Of a stretch of 64,000 nt of DNA, positions 43,886-55,427 are shown piece by piece. How positions within the stretch are numbered: position 1 is the first letter of the stretch; each line of letters begins with the position of its first letter. Position numbers and translations under genes: made by a program. The stretch spans positions 264,405,501 to 264,469,500 of the forward strand of contig OY856414.1 of assembly GCA_963693085.1 (NCBI GenBank), written 5' to 3'. A model generated the notes under the pieces. It had not been told where the DNA came from, made no database searches, and saw only the letters and a list, made by a program, of their open reading frames with translations. The stretch comes from Alisma plantago-aquatica (taxonomy: Eukaryota; Streptophyta; Magnoliopsida; Alismatales; Alismataceae).

Positions 43886-46222
43886 TCATCTTTTCACCTT
43901 GGGGACCGCACTTAGAGGATCATGCGGTAATTTGAATTCAACACGATCTCCTCCAATACCCAAGGACAAAGTCCCTCTGCCTAAGGCAGTCACGACATCC
44001 GCCGTTGCTTGAAACGGTCTTCCTAAGAGAATTTCGCAGCTTTGGAGTGGTGGCATGTCCATGACGACAAAGTCCACCGGGAATACGAATTTGTCAACCT
44101 TAACCAGCACATCTTCACATACTCCATAGGGTCTCACTGTCGACCCATCTGCCAATTCAATTGTCACAGCCAACTTCTTGATCTCTTTTAACCCTAGCTT
44201 CTGAAAAGTAGCCAAAGGCATGAGATTGATACTAGCGCCATAATCACATTGCGCTCTAGAAACATGTTGACCACCTATTGAACACGGAATGTAAAAGCCT
44301 CCTGGGTCCTTTCTCTTCCTTGGTGAACTCCCATGAATCATCGAGCTCACCGTCTCATTCAACCAATAAATTTCATCATCATTTATCCGCCTCTTCTTGT
44401 TGATGATCTCTTTAATGAACCTCCCATAGGCGGGCACTTTCTCAATCATCTCCACCAGCGGAATGTTGATATGCAGCTTGCGGAATATCTCCAGGAATTT
44501 TTTAAAGCGACGATGCTCTTTCTTTGACTTTGAATTTCCCGGATCTGAAACATCAGTTGCATCAACACGCCTGTGAGGTGGCACATAAGAGCTTTTCAGG
44601 GGTACCTCCCCTAAGCTTGCTTCAATTATTCCCTCGGACGTGGGCTTTGGCGAGACATCATCAATAGTAGCAGCTTGTTGTGGTTCCTCTCTCGCCTCAG
44701 ATGTCTCCACATGTGCACAAACAACCTGCACCTGCTCCTCTTGCCTAGATGGAGATACCATACTCACAACTCTCTCTGATTTTCTGAAGAAATGGTTTCC
44801 GCCTGGCAATCTATAGTAGGTGCGTAGAAATGGTATTGCCGGTATTGCATTCACATTGAACGTCATTCTCTTTTCCTCTGCAACTTCTTGCACTTGAGAT
44901 TCTTCTTCATTACTCACCACATAAATGTATTTGACCTGATGGTGCGCTTGAACCACATTCGCGTTCTCGACTGGTTTCTGTTGATTGGCGTGCTTGATAG
45001 CCGCCACCTCACTTGAAATCTGTGCCACGGTGGTCTCCAATGCCCGCATTTGCACTCCATGGCTTTGCAGCGTCTGCCCAAATTTGGTTAGAATATCACC
45101 TTGAGATTGCAGTTGTTTTCCAAACATGGCCATCATCTCTTGATTTTGCTGGACCATTTGGCTTAGCAATTCAGTATTTTTATCTTCAGCTCTCGGTTGT
45201 GGCTTTGCATCCAGATCTTGTAGAAAGTTATTCGGATCCTTCCAAGAAAACTTTTTATCCTTTCTCCATGAATAGTCATTGTTTCTATAGCCCTGTTGTT
45301 GCATGAATTTCACTTGGGCTTCCTCATCCTTAGATGCATCCTCCTTAGTTAACACCTTCTTGGCTAGAAGATCTAACTTATCATTCAGCTCCCTCACTAT
45401 TCTGGATTCACCAGCAGCCTTGACATGTTCCACGGCACCTCTGTCACCCCATGACTGTTTCCTAGCCATGTTCTTTAATATCTCCCAGCATCTTGTATCT
45501 GTGTTGTTCAAGAAAAATCCTGAACCGGCCGAGTCCAAATTGCTTCTATCATGCTCGGAGAGAGCAAAGTAGAAGATCTTCACTTGGGTTTCCTTGTCCA
45601 ATCCATGATGTGGACATCTCCTCAACATGACTTGAAATCGCTCCCAAGTCTCAGAATAGGTTTCACCCGCCTGTTGGGTGAAATTGTGGATCTTCCGGAT
45701 CATATCATTGGTCTTCTCAGGAGGAAAGAACCTCTCGAAGAAAACCTCCACCATGTGATCCCATGATTCAACAAACTCGTCGTCGAGGTTGTGGAGCCAC
45801 TCTCTTGCTACTCCCGCCAAGGAACTGGGGAATAACTTGAGATAGAGCACATCCTGCGGAAAGCGATCTATCTTCACCATACCGCAGTTCTCCACAAACT
45901 GACTAATGTGTGCCACTGGATCTTCATTTTTCAGTCCGTGAAATGCATTGGATTTGACCAAGTTAATCAGTGCTGGGTCGATCTTGTATGTAGGTATGTT
46001 TAGCCCCTGTTTCTTTATAGGCCCCTTTGATGCAGAGGAAGAAGACGCCTTGATCTTCTCCCATATTGTCTGTGCTTCAGCCATTACTTCTTCTTGTTCT
46101 GGCTCAGATTCAGAATGTATATCCCTGTGGTGTTCCTCCTCGTAGTAGTCCTCGTCCTCTGGTCCCGCAGATGGAACCTCAGGTGTGCGATTCACGTAGT
46201 CTCGACTACGTGTGTGCACCAT
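43886..46222 (-). CDS. Athila-like gag-protease polyprotein
   Basis: 778 aa, intact from ATG 46222 (MVHTRSRDYVNRTPE) to KVKR-stop. Residues about 100-270 are the retrotransposon gag domain (DPVAHISQFVENCGM, FPSSLAGVAREWL, FFERFFPPEKTNDM, CPHHGLDKE), which assembles the particle. Residues about 330-410 are Gln-rich and helical. Residues about 575-650 hold the Athila-type FLEIFRKLHINIPLVE..PAYGRFIKEI block. The C-terminal retropepsin has its active site at about 659-663 (CDYGAS; a DLGAS form is usual in this group), with LLGRPF as a later conserved block. No CCHC knuckle is visible. The ORF ends right after protease, where an autonomous relative would continue into RT. It is not truncated by a stop in coding pol; the pol sequence is absent. 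Confidence 0.9.
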   Translation of the reverse strand: MVHTRSRDYVNRTPEVPSAGPEDEDYYEEEHHRDIHSESEPEQEEVMAEAQTIWEKIKASSSSASKGPIKKQGLNIPTYKIDPALINLVKSNAFHGLKNEDPVAHISQFVENCGMVKIDRFPQDVLYLKLFPSSLAGVAREWLHNLDDEFVESWDHMVEVFFERFFPPEKTNDMIRKIHNFTQQAGETYSETWERFQVMLRRCPHHGLDKETQVKIFYFALSEHDRSNLDSAGSGFFLNNTDTRCWEILKNMARKQSWGDRGAVEHVKAAGESRIVRELNDKLDLLAKKVLTKEDASKDEEAQVKFMQQQGYRNNDYSWRKDKKFSWKDPNNFLQDLDAKPQPRAEDKNTELLSQMVQQNQEMMAMFGKQLQSQGDILTKFGQTLQSHGVQMRALETTVAQISSEVAAIKHANQQKPVENANVVQAHHQVKYIYVVSNEEESQVQEVAEEKRMTFNVNAIPAIPFLRTYYRLPGGNHFFRKSERVVSMVSPSRQEEQVQVVCAHVETSEAREEPQQAATIDDVSPKPTSEGIIEASLGEVPLKSSYVPPHRRVDATDVSDPGNSKSKKEHRRFKKFLEIFRKLHINIPLVEMIEKVPAYGRFIKEIINKKRRINDDEIYWLNETVSSMIHGSSPRKRKDPGGFYIPCSIGGQHVSRAQCDYGASINLMPLATFQKLGLKEIKKLAVTIELADGSTVRPYGVCEDVLVKVDKFVFPVDFVVMDMPPLQSCEILLGRPFQATADVVTALGRGTLSLGIGGDRVEFKLPHDPLSAVPKVKR

Positions 46223-46385
46223 GCAAAGTACCTGAAATATGGAAATAGGGGTTCAGTACAATGCTTTGAACGAGTCAACACAATTATAGAGAAATAAAGG
46301 AATTTTTAAAATTGTTTTAAAATTAATAAAAAAAATGTGGCCTAGAATGGCCGCTCTTAGCACTCAAAGTGCCAATAATTCGCCG

Positions 46386-46408
46386 TATCCCCGGCAACGG
46401 CGCCAAAA
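46386..46408 (-). promoter_or_regulatory. Athila-like primer-binding site
   Basis: Minus strand TTGGCGCCGTTGCCGGGGAT, starting a few bases inside the 5' LTR. It is the tRNA-Asp-type site of Athila elements. Confidence 0.9.
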
Positions 46409-46411
46409 ACT

Positions 46412-48011
46412 TGACGTGTATTTTACTACGCGCTTAAACGCAAGTATACGCGTCGAGTAATATAGGCCTTGTGAGGCCCGAGTCGAACTCAGGGATACGT
46501 GAATTATTGGAGACTTCTACTAACTAATCGCAATCAGCTAGGCCGATTAACAAAGTAGGGTTTTGTTGTTCAAATTGAAAGAAAATAAAAATCAAACAAA
46601 GAAAACAATCGATTAAAGGTTAATTTAATCAATTAAAAGGGATATCTTTAGGATGGCGGTTTCACCGCGGGTCAACATTGTATTAGATTTCATATAATTC
46701 CTCACACTTCTCTCTCTATCCGGGTAGTGGCCTGAAATGAGAATTACCCACTGTCGTGGTGTAATCCACTACTTAGATTTAGGTTGATTCCATCGTCATA
46801 GTAATCATTCCCCTAAACTAAGCGCATTAAGATCGGTCCCTCAGTTCCCACCATTAATTTTACAACTCCTTTGTCAAGGGTTTTATTAATTAATGTAGAA
46901 TTCGTCTCTTTTCAACCGTTAATCCTTCTGTCGAAGTGATTAAGGGCATTAATTTATTATTATGGTGATCAAGCATAAAAATAGCAATAGAGAAAATGAA
47001 TTTATACCACGGATATGAGAGAAAAATATGAATTATCAATCTAAAATCATCATACAATGTATCCCCGGGCTACTCCCGGTCCTAAAGATTGAGGGTTTTA
47101 GCCTCTCATGTTCATCTTACACGAATACATGGTAGAAATTGGGGAATTCATAAGAAAAACGTGAAATAGATGGGAAAAACCCCTGAACGGAGAAGAACCG
47201 GTGGATCCTTGGCGTAGAACACAAACTTTCCCCACCTGTCGGTGGTGGAAATTGTCTTCGGCAGCGTCCGAATCAACCGGGATGAGCTTCTCGGCCTCCG
47301 TTCTCCTTTCTCTCCTCCTCGGCACTCGTGCAATCCAAAAATGAGATGATGATCACGTCTGGGCGGCCGTCATTAGGTATAAGTCCCTAATTAGGTCGTC
47401 AAATAACAACAGCCGTCCGATCGAAATCAAAACAAATCCAACGCATATCTGCCGGCGTCGATACCATCGACGTGGGTCGATGGTATCGACCCAGCGGATT
47501 AGCGGCAGCTTTCCTTTCTTTTATTCTGGGCGCCTGTGGTGATCTCGATACCATCGACTTGGGTGTCGATGGTATCGACTCCTTTAGCGTCGGTTGTTGT
47601 CGTTTAGTGACGCTGTAGCTCTCCTTGTGTCGATGGTATCGACTTGTGTCGATGGTATCGACTTCATCCTCGCCAGCAGCCTGGAAACATCTCGATGCCA
47701 TCGACTTGGGTGTCGATGGTATCGACTCTGTATTGCTCTTCTCGGCTGACAACCTGTGGCTTGGTCGATGGTATCGACGGATGCAGATACTTGTTCTTCC
47801 TGAAATTGCACAACAAGACCAAGTAAATCCACACGATTTATGATAAGATGATCAATAATGCTTAAAATAATGAAATAAAGGGGATTTGATATAAAATGAT
47901 GGCAAAGACCAAATAAAGTGAATTATGCAATAATATCCATGAAAATGAGTAATTAAGGCACAAAACTCATATAAAATAGGTCTATAAATGCGACTCAAAA
48001 TCATCGCATCA
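46412..48011 (-). repeat. Athila-like element 5' LTR
   Basis: 1600 bp. Nine half-sites of the hairpin motif lie at about 47455-47780. Most differences from the 3' LTR fall at CpG or in the hairpin zone. Confidence 0.92.
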
Positions 48012-48928
48012 TTCTTCAAGTCAAAGACATGGAACTTATTACTCACCATATCACACTGGTGTTGGTGAGGAAAGATGTCAAAGAAGACCAGCAACCTACT
48101 CTAAGAATTTGCTTGACTCTCTTGCATGGGGTTCAAATTTCCCAATTCATGCAATGACATGGACGGGTCATATTCTTAAGAAGAAAAATTTCCAAGTACA
48201 TGGGTAAGTCCATTTATCATGCATTCCTATAAGATTTTTGCCAGGATTTATCGCTCACATTCAAGCAAAATATGAACAATATGGATGGGAAATCATTGGT
48301 ATTACATGCCTAGTTTTACCTATTTCATCAGATCATTCTGTTAGGTTAAGAAAAAATTACCAAGTATCTCTTAACCATTAATAAGGATAGCTCGAATGAG
48401 GCTCCTGTAAGGAGTGGGACCTGATGGGGGGCACTCAACATACACAAATCTAAATAATGGAAAACAATACAATGCCAAATTTGAGACTAATATTTTGCAA
48501 AGGATGATGTACTATGATTCAAGTATGTAATGTATCAAATACCAAAATTACAACAATAGAAGATAAACTATATATATTACAATATGCATGTTTAACATTT
48601 CTCTTCACCATGCAGGGTGTACATAAAAGAAAACTATAGGAGACAAAACTATGTCCAAGAGGCTATAGAGGGAAACTTGGCTATCCAACATAGGTCATCT
48701 ATGGTAGGATCTTCTCCACCTAAGGATATGGGAACACCCCCAAAGAGAAGAAAAGGTGGAATATTATCACCAAAGTTGGTATGGGCTTATAATAGGGATT
48801 GGACAATTTATATGGAAAAAGTACATCAAAAGTCAAATAACATGGTTCTCAATGAAGAGGGAGGCAAAATCATCCAAGAGGATATCAAAAAAGTTCTTCA
48901 CACGGTAATACTAAGGGATTCTTTGTAG
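48012..48928 (+). pseudogene. Fragment of a possible host gene (two exons), cut by the Athila-like insertion
   Basis: Exon A ends at 48203 (..HILKKKNFQVHG) with donor GTAAGT. Exon B is 48616-48928, after a TGCAG acceptor, and continues the same frame (VYIKENYRRQNYVQEAIEGN.. to a stop at 48926-48928). The open frame of exon A runs back through the TTCTT target site into 38200-38221, so the Athila-like element appears to sit inside this exon. Exon B contains a basic SSPPKDMGTPPKRRKGG segment that could be a nuclear signal. I do not recognise the protein. It may be a captured or old gene fragment rather than an expressed gene. Confidence 0.45.
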
Positions 48929-49115
48929 AAATAAAAAGTATTTTAACACAATTCTTGGCTATAAATCTCAAATTAGAGAACAACAATATTCAATAAGAGT
49001 TATGCATGTAGATTAATTATATGACTACAACCGTCTAAAAGTAGGCCCATAACACTTCCACACCCCGTGCCTAGGAAAGACGTAAGACCAATCACAATAC
49101 TATATAACAATATAT

Positions 49116-49330
49116 CACTACAACAAAAGTACTCATTAGTGGTATTTATTTTATTGGATTTAATAAGAAAAGGCCACTACCTCTCTATTTTATAGGCATT
49201 CTTTTTATAAATGCCCCTAAACACTCTATTATGGTGTTTTTAGAAAGAGCCAAAATTTAGAGACATTTTTAATTATGATTTGCGGCAATTTTAAGTTACC
49301 AGTTTGTAAATTAGCACTAGTAATAGTTTC
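49116..49330 (+). repeat. Probable left end of a second CACTA element
   Basis: CACTACAACAAAAG at 49116 is followed by short repeated, partly inverted motifs such as TTAGTGG, GCCACTA and ATGCCCCTAAA, the usual look of a CACTA TIR with subterminal repeats. The preceding TAT could be the target duplication. I could not find a matching right end in the window. It may belong to the TnpD/TnpA remnants at 55-61.5 kb. Confidence 0.5.
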
Positions 49331-50640
49331 AATTTGCACGCCTTGCCTTCAATATTCCACACTTAGGCCATATTATCTCTGATTCTTCACCTGTGTGTGG
49401 CCCTCTCGCATTGACAAAAGAGTTGCATCCTTATGGAGAGGCCTTGACATTTCCTTAACTATTCATTAAAGAAGAGCAACGATTGTGTGTAGATTCTTTT
49501 GGAGCTCCAATCAAGTGAACTTCTATTTAGAGGGAGAGCGACCTGTGTGAAGATCTAGTTGCATATCTGATCCTACAAATATCTTCGTAGAGGGAGGCTG
49601 ACAGTTGTAGGCCGATGACTACAAGGCACAGGCTGCATTGCTGAGTTGGCTGAAAGGTATATTCCCCTTTTAAATCTGTCTATGACCCTTCTAGTCAATG
49701 GTGTCACTACTATGCCTAGTTTGACATTTCTATCGAGTTGGAAGTCCAATGGGGCTTAGGCCACATTTTATTTTAGGATATGTATTGAAATGGATTCATC
49801 TCTGATCTCATAACATTCCTTTAACAAGTTTCCATTACATATAAGAAGATGCATTCAGAGGATACATCCATAGAGACCATATAAAAGCTACGGGGAAGGA
49901 GGAAAGGAAGGAAGTCAAGGCATGATGCTATTGTAAAGAAAGGAAAAGCAACTCTTACAGTGTTTGCAAGAGATGAGGTTGGGATTTCGATCTGGGGTTG
50001 GGGACTAGAACCAAAATGTTGACACCATGTCATGATTGATGATCCAAGATCTATCATATAATTGATGGGATAGTGTACATCCCACCTTCCCCATTAGTTA
50101 ATCACCATAAAGTTCTTACACCTCTTGTGTATATGCATTCATACAATTTACATATAGTCATCATGGGTAATCAAGATGAAGATGTAGGAGCATACCACAT
50201 GGAGCTTATATAGAAACACTTTGTGATCTATTACCAACAATGACAAGAACAAGAGGCCCATTTCATGAATTCTCATAAACTAGAATTTTCACATAGGCAA
50301 CATAGAATTTTGAGGTCATCAACATTCAAAATACTTTAAATATCACTCCTAGGTCTATGAATTATGAGTCACAAGAAATTAGATCCATAAGTCAAAGACT
50401 TTGAAGCTCCTTGAGTAACATGTTAGTCGAGTTTTGCAATATACTAGACTATCCAAAGTGGCATGAGATGTCGACTCAATTGTGACACCCAATTTGATGA
50501 CAATGATTAATCATTCCCAAGTAATCATGGATGTGTGTTGAACACATTGTTAAACCACAACATTTTAGCTTGAAACATGCATACAAAAAAGAAAAATATC
50601 ATAAAATAAAAAAAAATCAAATTATAGTGGGTCTTCAAAT
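49331..50640. other. Unassigned DNA
   Basis: No coding signal or repeat structure that I can identify. Confidence 0.5.
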
Positions 50641-50649
50641 AAAGTTCAT

Positions 50650-51480
50650 GCTACAAAAAGACTAAGGTGTTAGGTATAAGGAACAACTTCTATGAAGAGA
50701 ATAGTTAGAAGGATCGAGTTGACTTGAAGGATGTATTCTCTATAATTTTTTAGACTCACTTCCAATTAGATGCTCTTCCTTTAGTTACCCATATTAATTT
50801 GGAGCTAGAGCATCTTGACATGAAATAGATGCTCCACATGGATAGCTTGAAGAGGACACATACATGAGTCATCCAAAAGGTTCTTTGTTAAATTTATGAG
50901 GATGTAGATTAAATACAGATAAGTCCTTTAATGGTTTGAAACCATCTTAGTGGCACAAGTGGTTGTACAACTTCAAGGTTATGCAAGGGTGCACGCACAA
51001 CTTGTATGACTATTTGTTCATTACAATACAATCAATTATGGTTCACATATGTTTTTGTATGTTGGTAATATGCTTATGTTTCTTATGATATATCAGAAAT
51101 TGCATAGATCTTCATGCAGAGTTTGGTATGAAACATCTTGGCACAACTCTTAAGATATTCGGGATGAATATTTGCATGGACCACAATAAAAAAAGTTTTC
51201 CTATCCTAGAAGAGATACAAACATAAGATCTCACATAGGTATGTATGGTATGTATATAACAAATTACAATGATAATACTTCTATTACGAGGCCTATTTTT
51301 TTCAATATACTTCACACTCATTTAGATGAAGAAGCTTAATATGTCTAGAGTGACATATGATAGTGTAGTTTGAGACTAGTGTATGATATGGTGTACACTA
51401 GAATTGAAATTAAGTAGGTTGTCAGTGTTGTTAGTAGGTTCATGGGACGACCTAAAAATGTATGATTGAGAGAAGTGAAG
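50650..51480 (+). pseudogene. Copia reverse-transcriptase remnant
   Basis: Heavily decayed. Pieces in shifting frames read RVDLKDVFS, LELEHLDMK.MLHMDSLK (compare the Copia MDVKTAFLHGDL motif), and at about 51115-51210 a stretch matching the 'FDMKDLG..ILGM' region after the YVDD box. Many stops and frameshifts; no LTRs found. Confidence 0.65.
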
Positions 51481-52060
51481 TGCATATTATGACATATGAA
51501 GGGAACATTTGATGTTGGCCTCATTTATTGAGGTGGATCTTAATAAAAACAAAAGAGAACCTTCTACTTCATATGTGGAACCTAATCTTGGTTCTCGAAT
51601 CCTAAATGTTCTTGAAATCTCTGCTAATTTGGTTGAACCAGAATGTTTAAAGGTGTGCACCTCTGATTCTCTTATTGAACATGTTGCACTAGATGTACAT
51701 ACTTCCACCATTGATGAATTACATTATGTGTGTTGAACAAATTAATTTTCATTCACTAGATGATGTTTCCCCTGATCCTTCTTCTAACATTCCACCTAAT
51801 ATTCCTTCCTCTCCACCAAAACAAATATCATATTTTGGAAAAAAAATGGTAGGGAAGCACGAAGTTCAAGTGGAAAGCTGAAGGTATGTTCATATTTTAC
51901 CACAGTCGGGATAAGAAATGGGTTGAGGCTGAAGAGGAACTTGTTGTTGATGAAGTGGACCCTTCACAATAAGCAATTTGAAAGAAAAAAATATGTCAGA
52001 GTGTCTGAGGTATAGGACATAATACAAGTATTGTTTAAGTTCCTAATCTTAAGTTTTGTT
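51481..52060 (+). other. Unassigned, possibly the 5' part of the second LINE
   Basis: A 75-codon open frame (51509-51736) and a Pro/Ser-rich stretch (51700-51880) have no clear family. Their position before an endonuclease-RT remnant would fit LINE ORF1, but no zinc knuckle is visible. Confidence 0.3.
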
Positions 52061-52069
52061 TTAGAGATG

Positions 52070-55010
52070 AATTAATGAAATACTTGAGCCATGTATCTCT
52101 ACTGTCAAAGTTCAGGACGTAGTGAGCCAATTGGGTTTTTATGCCTCACATATAATTGAAACCAGATTTGTTTTTGGTAGTGGCTTCTTTGGAACTAGAA
52201 TCACTGTGCTATATGGTCATTTGAGAGCCGCATATATTTTTTTCATTGCTTTGTCAAAGAATTTTACTATCTGTAATAGTTTATGCTCACACCAATCCTA
52301 GTATTTGGGATCTTTTTTCTGCCACATTTTCAACACAATATTCTTAAACATTGGGTGGTCATGGGGGATTTTAACACTATGTTAACTCCTTTGGAAGAAA
52401 ATAGGTAGCCACATTTTAATTTCTCAGAAGTAGGAAAATTCTATTAAACTCCAATAGAGGTTCATCATTCGTATTTTGATTTCTCAAACCTTCCCTTTAC
52501 ATATAGAAGTGGATGACTTCATGGAAGGCTAAATCATTTGCTGATCAATTCATTATGGTTGAATGAAAATTATAATTGTTCAGTTACATATTTGTCAAGA
52601 AACTTGTTAGACCATAACCCTTTACTTTTTCAGAGTCACAACAGAGGGATATCATCTTACGTCGATAAGACTAAGGCATCATGAAATTTAGATTTCAACT
52701 TTAAATTGATTCTATAAACATTATATCCTTTAAATCATGATTTCTTCACTGCTATGAAATCTGAAACAAATTGTTTGATTCAATGGGATCTTAATATAGT
52801 TAATCACAACAACCATACTAAAGTTCAATTGTTGTTTGACATTGAAGCTACTCAGGCTATGCTAGCAATGAATTGTGATGGCAACTTGGATCATCATTGT
52901 TCTAACTTACAAAAAATTATCAATCTCTTGTTGCTCGTGATTGGGATAATCTATCAGAGAAATTCCATGCTAATAGGTTAAACCATGGTGAGGATAATAC
53001 TAAATTATGTCATTCTTACTTAAAGTGTAGGAGGCAAACAAATAAGATTACATGTTTACGTAATGCGGAAGGTCATTGGGGTACTAAGACCATGACTTTC
53101 ATAAATTTGGTGCTTGTGCATTTCATATCTAATTTAGAATTATTGAGTTACATATAGTCTCTTCTCCTTCTAGTACTCCTACACAATTCTCTTCTTTAAT
53201 GCCTAGTCAGTTGACAATGTTGAGTGCAATTCCTTCTGAATAAAAAAATCATGCAACATTGACACAAATAGTGTCTAATAAGGCTACAAGGCCTAATGGT
53301 ATAAGTGTTGAATTCATTAAACATAATTGGCATATGGTTAGACCCTCTATCATTCAAACAATTTATAAAGTTTCACAAGTTTATCCTCTAACTTATGAAC
53401 TTTACAATGCTCGTATTGTTCTTATCCCAAAAGTTAAACTAGTAACTACATGTACGCAACTCAAATTGATATCACTTACAATTGTTTACCTAAAGCTGAT
53501 TTCTAAGGTTGTTGTTGAGTGCCTAAAACCATATATGAACACTTGGATTTCTTCATCCTAAACTAGATCTTTTCTAGGGTGGAAAATCACAAACAATATT
53601 GTCAACATGAGGACTTCTCATTTGGCTAAATATATAGCAATCAAAGTTGATTTTTCCAAGGCATATGATCATATGTCCTAGAAATTTATTTTAGACACCT
53701 TATCACATCTTGTTCTGTCAAATTCCATAATTTTTTATAGTATGAACTCAATTACTAAATGTCAAATCTATCTTCTATAGAATGGAGAGATAGTATCCGA
53801 CTTTAAGGAAAATTGTTTTCTTTGGTAGGATGATCCATTGCCCCCTTATTTATTTGTTCTATGTGTGAACCATTTAAGTCAACTAATTGAAGATCAAGTT
53901 TATTTGGGAATTTGAATCCAATGAAACTATCAAAATTGGGCCCTACCATCTCTCATGTGCCATTTATTGATGACATCATTTTGTTTGCCAAGGCAACAAA
54001 ATATAACATGCACACCATAATATATGCACACCATAATGCATTTTTAAAATTCATTTAAAGCAGTATTAGGCCAAGCTTTAGCAGCAAATACAACCAAACT
54101 TTTCTTAGTCCTTCAGTATTTCATCACAAGTATGAGAATCTGTGATATTGCATAGAGTCAAAGGTTAATAGTTAGTTCATTACCTGGGGGTGTTGTTGAT
54201 ACATGGACATATTAATAAGCTCACATATAATAAGGTAGTCAATCATATGTAGTCATGCATTATTGGTTGAAAAGCCAACACCTTAGGGTCAATGGCGAGA
54301 ATTTGTTTGGCAAAATCAGTCTTGGGATCTGATCCTATCTATACATCGCAAACAAGTCTATTTCTTTTGTTTGTGAGTGAAAAAATGATAAAATGACATG
54401 TTATTTTATATGGAGATGATGTCCTTTACAATCATTGTTATATTTACTGCCTTGGAGTTAAGTTATTTCTTCCAAGAAAGATAGAGATATTGGTATTCCC
54501 TCTATGCACATTAGGAATCTATCTCTTATTATGAAAACAACTTAGCAAATGTTATCTGGAAGACACTTTATATGTTTGGTCAAAAAAAATTACATTTATT
54601 CTCAAGGATATTGGGTGGATGGTGTATGGATTTTTGTAGAAGAGTTGAAACTATGAAGAAAACTCTTTAGTATAATTGTATTCTTATAATGAGTAGTGAC
54701 CAGGAAGTTTCAGGATGGGATGCACCATGGGTTCCTAGAGAAAGGGTCATGTCTAATTCTATTATTCAAAATATCCATCTAAACTTCTTGATTTAATAAT
54801 GTTTCCTCTAATTACTAACTCACAAGATTGGGACCTAGATTTCTTCTCCATTTACTAGCATGCAATAGTGATAGATAAAATAAGGAGTGTGTCTCCTTCT
54901 AAATGTTTGCATCAACATGATAATTGGTCTTGGAATTCGTCTTCTATAGGATGATTCTTGACAAAATTGGCTTATTCCATTCTTTTTAATGATATTACAC
55001 TCACAAAACT
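52070..55010 (+). pseudogene. Second LINE: endonuclease-RT ORF2 remnant
   Basis: Very decayed L1-type ORF2. Endonuclease pieces: HWVVMGDFNTMLTPLEENR (about 52345-52410) and SNLPFTYRS..HGRLNHLL. RT pieces: ATRPNGISVEFIKHNW, ARIVLIPKVK, VDFSKAYDHM (about 53650), FIDDIILF (about 53965), and near 54830 a WDLDFFS..CLHQHDNWSWN stretch typical of the region after RT. Frames shift often. FIDD replaces the usual FADD. It is a different, older copy than the 2108-6902 LINE. Confidence 0.8.
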
Positions 55011-55427
55011 AGGCCCTTAGTTGTCTTTTTGAAAATTTAAACTTCATGCTATACATAAAAATTTATGTTGACTAATGACTCATCTGGACTTATGACTAAT
55101 TATAGAATGGTTTGATGTCAGTTGTTTGTCATTTCTTCATGCACAATTTGTGACCACCCACTCAAAGATACTGATTCCATGCAAAACCCTCTAGATTCTA
55201 GTGGGGTATGAAAGCTTCTTCAAGTTTTTTTTCCAAAATCCTAATTTAAGTCAACCATCAACAACATTATTTGAAATCCTAGACTACATATGATATATGA
55301 TCAAAATCTAGAGATGTGGCCTACCTAACCTGAGGGGAAAATGTTAATTTTCACATATTTTATATTCGTTTTTATGATATGACATGCTAACTGATTTATT
55401 TTATAGGTTTTACCAAATTTTGATTGA

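Larger units (their letters stand above)
38222..48011 (-). mobile_element. Athila-like Gypsy element without pol (gag-protease type), young
   Basis: A 9.8-kb LTR element in minus orientation. LTRs TGATGCGATGAT..TACACGTCA (minus-strand reading) lie at 46412-48011 (5') and 38222-39840 (3'). Target duplication is TTCTT (38217-38221 and 48012-48016). The primer site TGGCGCCGTTGCCGGGGAT, complementary to tRNA-Asp as in Athila, sits next to the 5' LTR. It has an intact gag-protease ORF and an intact second ORF. Reverse transcriptase, RNase H and integrase are absent: the 0.9-kb spacer between the ORFs is non-coding. By eye I count about 10 substitutions plus one 19-bp indel between the LTRs, so the insertion is recent. 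It must be mobilised in trans. Confidence 0.93.
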
